Positions 33,398 to 37,268 of a stretch of 37,268 nucleotides of DNA are shown one piece after another (positions within the stretch are counted from its first letter, which is position 1; every line of letters starts with the position of its first letter). The stretch lies in contig JAFAZN010000185.1 in NCBI GenBank assembly GCA_019239775.1, forward strand, positions 1 through 37,268, given 5' to 3'. This stretch comes from Chloroflexota bacterium (lineage in GTDB: Bacteria; Chloroflexota; UBA6077; CF-72). The notes below the pieces were generated by a model. The model ran no database searches. It was not told the origin of the DNA and saw only the letters and a program-made list of their open reading frames with translations. A program made the translations under genes and the position numbers.

Positions 33398-34385
33398 GGC
33401 GCCGATCGCTCGCAAGCGCGCGGTTTCCGCGGCTCGACCAAAGGCCACGCCTGCGCTGAAGCCGGCCGCGGCACCGAAGGCTGCGCCACGACGCGCCGCA
33501 CGGCAAACCGTTGACGACGAACCCGTCACCCCGAACTACGCGCTGCGGTTGACGGAAGATCTCTCCAACGATGTGCCGGCTGCGCCGCAGGACAGCTTTG
33601 CGCTGCGTCTGAACGAAGCGCTCGAGGCGATCAACGCCGCCAACGGCGTTCAACGGGCCTCGGCGCCTGCCGAAGCCGAGCCTGTCGGTGCGTCGAAGCC
33701 TGGCGTGCGGTCGTGGCTCGCCGCGCTCGAGAAGCTCCCGCCCATTCGACTGCCCATTGGGCCGGCGATTCCATGGAAGATCGGGCTCCCCGCGTTGGTC
33801 GCGCTGGTGGTGGTGATGGGCGTGATGAGTCGCACGGCAGGCGCCGCGGATACGCAGGGCGTGCAGTTGCCTGCGCAGCAGACGTATCCCGTACAGCAGG
33901 ATGCGCCGCTGTTTGCGCACCCACAGAGCGCGGACACCTCAGACCCGACTGCCGCCGGCCAGACTGATCCCTCAGTTGGGACAGCATCGACCGCGCCAGT
34001 GGCCGGCCAGACTGACAGCGCGGCGACCACACTGCCGCCGTCGGCCGCGCTGGGTCAATCGCAGGCGCAGCCGCAATCGATTGGCGTGCCTGAGGCTGCC
34101 GCGATGGGTGGCTTCGACCTCATGGACATCGGCATCAAACTCGCGGCCGTGCTTGGCCTGGCCTACGGCAGCTTGATGCTGCTGAAGAAGCTTGGCTACG
34201 GTGGCGCGGGCGCTGGCAGCCGCGCCAGTTCAGCGGGCCCGGACGTGCGCGTGATCTCCTCGATTGCGCTTGCGCCGAATCGAAGCGTCCACGTGATCGC
34301 GGTGCCTGGTGGCAAGAACCTCCTGGTCGGAGCGACGCCGACCTCGGTCAACCTCCTTGCGGAGCTGCCGTCCGAACTGAACTGA
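33390..34385 (+). CDS. fliO: Flagellar biosynthesis protein FliO, with long N-terminal extension
   Basis: A 331-residue protein starting at TTG 33390, with AGGAGG about ten bases upstream. The FliO part is the C-terminal third: a membrane helix at about 242-266 (IGIKLAAVLGLAYGSLMLL) and the small domain VRVISSIALAPNRSVHVIAV, then GGKNLLVGATPTSVNLLAEL. Ahead of it lie a basic Ala/Pro/Lys-rich stretch (1-45) and two similar segments (NYALRLTEDL at 49-58, SFALRLNEAL at 69-78). An extra membrane helix covers 131-148, followed by a Gln/Thr/Pro-rich loop. FliO is normally a single-pass protein that helps FliP assemble. The extra helix and extension are unusual. Confidence 0.88.
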   Translation: MAEAPIARKRAVSAARPKATPALKPAAAPKAAPRRAARQTVDDEPVTPNYALRLTEDLSNDVPAAPQDSFALRLNEALEAINAANGVQRASAPAEAEPVGASKPGVRSWLAALEKLPPIRLPIGPAIPWKIGLPALVALVVVMGVMSRTAGAADTQGVQLPAQQTYPVQQDAPLFAHPQSADTSDPTAAGQTDPSVGTASTAPVAGQTDSAATTLPPSAALGQSQAQPQSIGVPEAAAMGGFDLMDIGIKLAAVLGLAYGSLMLLKKLGYGGAGAGSRASSAGPDVRVISSIALAPNRSVHVIAVPGGKNLLVGATPTSVNLLAELPSELN

Positions 34386-34418
34386 CCTTTCTCGATCTGC
34401 TTCCTGCTGAAGCGCCTC

Positions 34419-34447
34419 GCGCCCTGTGCGTCGGGGCGCTTTTCTTT
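34419..34447 (+). terminator. Intrinsic terminator-like hairpin between fliO and fliP
   Basis: GCGCCC (34419-34424) pairs with GGGCGC (34434-34439) around a nine-base loop, followed by TTTTCTTT (34440-34447). An outer pairing AAGCGCC / GGCGCTT is also possible. It lies 34 bases after the fliO stop, inside what is otherwise one operon. It would reduce expression of fliP and later genes unless they have their own promoter. Confidence 0.6.
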
Positions 34448-34552
34448 GCCGCCGCTTCCTTCAAGGGCTGTCACGCGAGGTACTTCTGGCCACTGCCGTC
34501 GGGCTTGGCATCTCTACGGAAACGCGCGGCGCTGCCGAATACTGCGCCCACG

Positions 34553-35236
34553 ATGACGAGCATTACCGCTCCTGGCGTCCAGCTTCAGCTTGGTGGCGCC
34601 GGCTCGGACAACCAGACCGCACTGCAGTTCTTTCTGCTGCTGACGGTCCTCAGCCTGGTTCCCGCAATCCTGATGATGGTGACCAGCTTCGTGCGCATCA
34701 CCATTGTGCTGAGCTTCGTCCGCAATGCGATCGGGGCGCAGTCGATGCCGCCGAACCAGGTGCTCGTCGGACTCGCGCTCTTTCTGAGCCTGTTCGTGAT
34801 GGCGCCGACCTGGCAAAAGATCAACACCGAGGCGCTACAGCCCTACCTCAGCAACCAGCTTCCTGCCGATCAGGCCTTCGATCGCGGGAGTCAGCCGCTC
34901 AGGGACTTCATGTTCAAGCAGGTGCGCGAGCGCGACCTGGCCATGTTCATCCAGGTCGGTGGCCTCCCGCAGCCACAGACGCAGGCCGACGTGCCCACCT
35001 ACGCCCTGGTTCCAGCGTTCATGATCAGCGAGCTCAAGACGGCCTTTCAGATGGGATTTTTGATCATGGTGCCGTTCCTGGTCATCGACATCGTCGTCTC
35101 GAGCGTGCTGATGTCGATGGGCATGATGATGCTGCCGCCGGCGTCGATCTCGCTGCCGTTCAAGCTGCTGCTGTTCGTCATGGCCGACGGGTGGCACCTG
35201 ATCGTGCACAGCCTGGTGACGAGCTTCGTCTCATGA
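34553..35236 (+). CDS. fliP: Flagellar type III export gate protein FliP
   Basis: An inner-membrane core subunit of the FliPQR export gate. From ATG 34553 it has 227 residues. Conserved stretches are FFLLLTVLSLVPAILMMVTS, FVRITIVLSFVRNAIGAQ, PPNQVLVGLALFLSLFVMAP, VPAFMISELKTAFQMGFLI and PFKLLLFVMADGWHLI. The start is uncertain. TTG 34505 adds 16 residues. The frame stays open back to the fliO stop, passing a hydrophobic stretch (ALCVGALFFAAASF) that could be the signal peptide most FliP proteins have, but no standard start codon precedes it and it overlaps the terminator-like hairpin. The stop overlaps the fliQ ATG (ATGA). Confidence 0.93.
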   Translation: MTSITAPGVQLQLGGAGSDNQTALQFFLLLTVLSLVPAILMMVTSFVRITIVLSFVRNAIGAQSMPPNQVLVGLALFLSLFVMAPTWQKINTEALQPYLSNQLPADQAFDRGSQPLRDFMFKQVRERDLAMFIQVGGLPQPQTQADVPTYALVPAFMISELKTAFQMGFLIMVPFLVIDIVVSSVLMSMGMMMLPPASISLPFKLLLFVMADGWHLIVHSLVTSFVS

Positions 35237-35502
35237 CAGAGCAGTTCGCGATCGACATCGCCCGAAGTGCGTTCATCACGGCGCTGGAGATCGGCGGGCC
35301 GCTGTTGGCCGTGAGCCTCGGTATCGGCATGCTGGTGAGCATCTTCCAGGCCGTTACCCAGATCAATGAGCAGACCCTCTCGTTCGTCCCGAAGATCCTG
35401 ACCGTGTCGGCGGCGCTTGCGCTGTTGGGCCCGTGGATGGCCACCACGCTGATCGGCTACATGGTCAACATCTTCAACTCCCTGCCTCAGCTCGCTCGCT
35501 AA
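35233..35502 (+). CDS. fliQ: Flagellar type III export gate protein FliQ
   Basis: An 89-residue protein with two membrane helices (LEIGGPLLAVSLGIGMLVSI and LTVSAALALLGPWMATTLIG) joined by the conserved loop FQAVTQINEQTLSFVPKI. It forms the export gate with FliP and FliR. ATG 35233 overlaps the fliP stop. The long out-of-phase extension of the same frame upstream is a shadow of fliP. Confidence 0.95.
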   Translation: MTEQFAIDIARSAFITALEIGGPLLAVSLGIGMLVSIFQAVTQINEQTLSFVPKILTVSAALALLGPWMATTLIGYMVNIFNSLPQLAR

Positions 35503-35512
35503 ACGTCAAAAG

Positions 35513-36280
35513 ATGCCCTACACCCTGGCGCTTCCCATTGGCCCCGTCGAGGCCTTTGTGCTGATCGCCACGCGTGTACTTGCGGTGCTGGCCACCAGCC
35601 CCGTGCTCAGCATCAAAAACGTGCCGAATCAGGCCAAGCTTGGCCTCGGCCTGTTCACCGCCCTGATCCTGGTCCCAGTGATCGGCAAAGACGGCCCGCC
35701 GCCAGGTGTAGACGTGACCTGGACCGCGCTGGCTGGTGAAGCCCTCGTGGGCGCTCTCAGTGGCTTCGCCGCCACGCTGGCCTACACCGCCATCAGCTTC
35801 GGCGCCAGCCTGCTGGACCTGCAGGCGGGCTTTTCCATGGGTGCGCTCTACGATCAGACCTTCGGCACGCAAGGCGCCGTGCTGGAGCGGTTCTACAGCG
35901 GGATCGCGGCGTTGCTGTTCTTCCAGACCGATGCGCACTACCTGGTCATTCAGGCGCTGGCGCAGCTGTTCCAGGTCGTGCCGCTTGGCACGTTCAGCCT
36001 GAGCAAGATCAATCCAGAGTTGCTGGCGCAGATCGCGGCGAGCTCATTCGTGCTTGCCATCGAGCTGATCTTTCCCGTGCTCGTTGCGCTGATGCTGGCC
36101 GAGATGGCGCTTGGCGTCCTTGCGAAAGTCGCGCCGCAGTTCGGCATCTTCCAGATTGGGCTGCAGGTCAAGGTGGGTCTGGCGCTGGGGGCAATTGCGC
36201 TCACCATGCCCTTGCTGCTGCCGAGGCTGCACGCGCTGTTCAACGGGATGGTCGGCGTCTCGATCGCCGTGCTGCGGTGA
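35513..36280 (+). CDS. fliR: Flagellar type III export gate protein FliR
   Basis: A 255-residue protein with about six membrane helices. Typical features are VEAFVLIATRVLAVLATSPV at the start, the VPNQAKLGLGLFTALIL segment, and YTAISFGASLLDLQAGFSMG. Later come FFQTDAHYLVIQALAQLFQV, MLAEMALGVLAKVAPQFGIF and a terminal MPLLLPRLHALF. It completes the FliPQR gate and contacts FlhB. The start is ATG 35513, ten bases after fliQ, with no clear ribosome-binding site. The end overlaps the flhB GTG (GTGA). Confidence 0.95.
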   Translation: MPYTLALPIGPVEAFVLIATRVLAVLATSPVLSIKNVPNQAKLGLGLFTALILVPVIGKDGPPPGVDVTWTALAGEALVGALSGFAATLAYTAISFGASLLDLQAGFSMGALYDQTFGTQGAVLERFYSGIAALLFFQTDAHYLVIQALAQLFQVVPLGTFSLSKINPELLAQIAASSFVLAIELIFPVLVALMLAEMALGVLAKVAPQFGIFQIGLQVKVGLALGAIALTMPLLLPRLHALFNGMVGVSIAVLR

Positions 36281-37268
36281 GCGGCGAGCGTTCGGAGAAG
36301 GCAACACCCAAGCGACTCAGCGAGCTGCGCTCGGAGGGTCGCATCGCGCGCAGCCCGGAGCTCGGGCCGGCCATTGCCTTGCTGGTTGGCACCATCGTCC
36401 TGCAGATGAGCGTGGGTGGGGCGACACAGCGGATTCTCGGACTGATGACTGGCAACCTGACGCAGATTGGCACGACTGGGGCTGGCAAAGACCCCGATGT
36501 GCTGTGGGCGCAGCAGGCGCTGGGCATGGCCGGTCAGGCCTGGATCATGTCGGTGTTGCCGCTGATTCTGGTGCTGCCGCTGCTCGGCATTGGGATTGGC
36601 TTCGCGCAGGGCGCGGTCTTTACGACCAAGAGCCTGTTCAGGTTCAGCAACCTGAACCCGATGACTGGTGTACAGCGGTTGTGGTCGCTGCAGTCGCTGG
36701 TAGGGCTCGCGCGCTCGCTGCTCAAAGTTGCGCTGGTTGCCTTGATGCTCTGGCGGGCGCTGGATGAGACGGTGCGCTTGCTGCCCACCATCGATGGCAG
36801 CACCGATGCGCGACTCATGGCTGCTTTTATCGGGCAGGCCATGCTCAACGTGGTGCTGCCCGCGGGCGAGGTGCTGATCGGCCTGGCCATCGTCGACTAT
36901 GCCTACCAGCGCTGGAGCTTCACGCGGAGCGCCAAGATGAGCAAGCAAGACATTAAGGACGAAAGCAAGCAGTCAGAAGGCGACCCGCTGGTGAAAGGCC
37001 AGATTCGGGCGCGCCAGCGCAAAATGGCCCTCTCGCGCAGGCAGCTTCAGGATGTGCCCAAGGCCACTGTCGTGGTGACGAACCCGACGCACATTGCCGT
37101 GGCGCTGCAGTACGAACGCGGGATGTCGTCGCCCAAGGTGGTGGCGATGGGCGCGGACCTGATTGCCGAACGCATCAAGAAGATCGCCCGCGAAGCAGGC
37201 GTGCCCTGCCTGGAGAACGTGCCCCTGGCACGCGGCCTGTACGCCTCGGTTGAGGTAGGCCAGGAGAT
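36277..37268 (+). CDS. flhB: Flagellar export switch protein FlhB, 3' end cut by window
   Basis: Starts at GTG 36277 and stays open to the window end (330 residues visible). The N-terminus SEKATPKRLSELRSEGRIAR is the family hallmark. Hydrophobic segments follow (near 30-45, 88-115, 145-165 and 185-210), then the linker KMSKQDIKDESKQSEGDPLV. The C-terminal autocleavage site NPTHIAVAL (cut between Asn and Pro) is intact, followed by VVAMGADLIAERIKKIAREA and the NVPLARGLYASVEVG segment. FlhB switches export from rod/hook to filament substrates. Only the extreme C-terminus is missing. Confidence 0.96.
   Translation, partial: MSGERSEKATPKRLSELRSEGRIARSPELGPAIALLVGTIVLQMSVGGATQRILGLMTGNLTQIGTTGAGKDPDVLWAQQALGMAGQAWIMSVLPLILVLPLLGIGIGFAQGAVFTTKSLFRFSNLNPMTGVQRLWSLQSLVGLARSLLKVALVALMLWRALDETVRLLPTIDGSTDARLMAAFIGQAMLNVVLPAGEVLIGLAIVDYAYQRWSFTRSAKMSKQDIKDESKQSEGDPLVKGQIRARQRKMALSRRQLQDVPKATVVVTNPTHIAVALQYERGMSSPKVVAMGADLIAERIKKIAREAGVPCLENVPLARGLYASVEVGQE

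Noticed and set aside
34382-34384. CTG overlapping the fliO stop as a fliP start
   Set aside because: It would give a FliP about 57 residues longer than the preferred form and place a terminator hairpin inside the gene. Without alignments the marR-type argument is not strong enough here.
34426-35232. Long plus-strand ORF ahead of FliQ in the FliQ frame
   Set aside because: It is the out-of-phase shadow of fliP; the real FliQ begins at ATG 35233.

Overview
The window is GC-rich, densely packed bacterial DNA with many GTG and TTG starts and stop/start overlaps of the GTGA or ATGA type. It holds most of a chemotaxis and flagellar-motor locus. The gene order (flbD-motA-motB-fliL, then fliM-fliN-fliO-fliP-fliQ-fliR-flhB), together with a Tat-secreted solute-binding lipoprotein, a luciferase-like oxidoreductase and a large acyl-CoA dehydrogenase, would suit a flagellated Chloroflexota-like bacterium. 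There is no rRNA or other phylogenetic marker here, so that placement is a guess. I saw no tRNA, rRNA, CRISPR array, insertion sequence or integrase.

Left part (1-8188). First comes a fatty-acid beta-oxidation operon: a FadJ-like 3-hydroxyacyl-CoA dehydrogenase cut by the window edge, an acyl-CoA dehydrogenase and a TetR regulator. A small membrane ORF converges on it. A degenerate array of mini-hairpins (about 3551-3733) precedes an ECF sigma factor with a C-terminal SnoaL-like domain. On the minus strand lies a MoxR ATPase / DUF58 / DUF4129 membrane-protein operon.

Chemotaxis and stator block (8320-20135, plus strand). A small unknown protein with a CxxC motif leads cheA-cheY-cheB-cheR-HDOD-cheX. 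An 871-residue secreted modular protein with two kinds of internal duplication follows. Then come flbD-motA-motB-fliL. No cheW or receptor gene is in the window.

Intervening block (20136-31729). About 11.6 kb of metabolic and regulatory genes separates fliL from fliM, genes that sit side by side in many flagellar operons. It carries narK-nasA-FmdE-like (nitrate uptake and reduction) behind what looks like an attenuated leader. Next are a GGDEF-EAL protein, a luciferase-like oxidoreductase, an Lrp/AsnC regulator divergent from an EamA exporter, and a minus-strand operon of Tat lipoprotein, amidohydrolase and MarR regulator.

Flagellar switch and export block (31730-37268, plus strand). fliM-fliN-fliO-fliP-fliQ-fliR-flhB run to the window edge, with flhB incomplete. 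A sigma28-like promoter candidate lies before fliM and a convincing hairpin/T-tract terminator lies between fliO and fliP.

The observations most worth checking are the narK leader (a terminator so close to narK that it must be read through), the split of the flagellar operon, a probable CTG start in the marR gene, a FliM-type CheY-binding motif at the N-terminus of FliN, the mini-hairpin array, and the repeat-bearing secreted protein embedded in the motility cluster.
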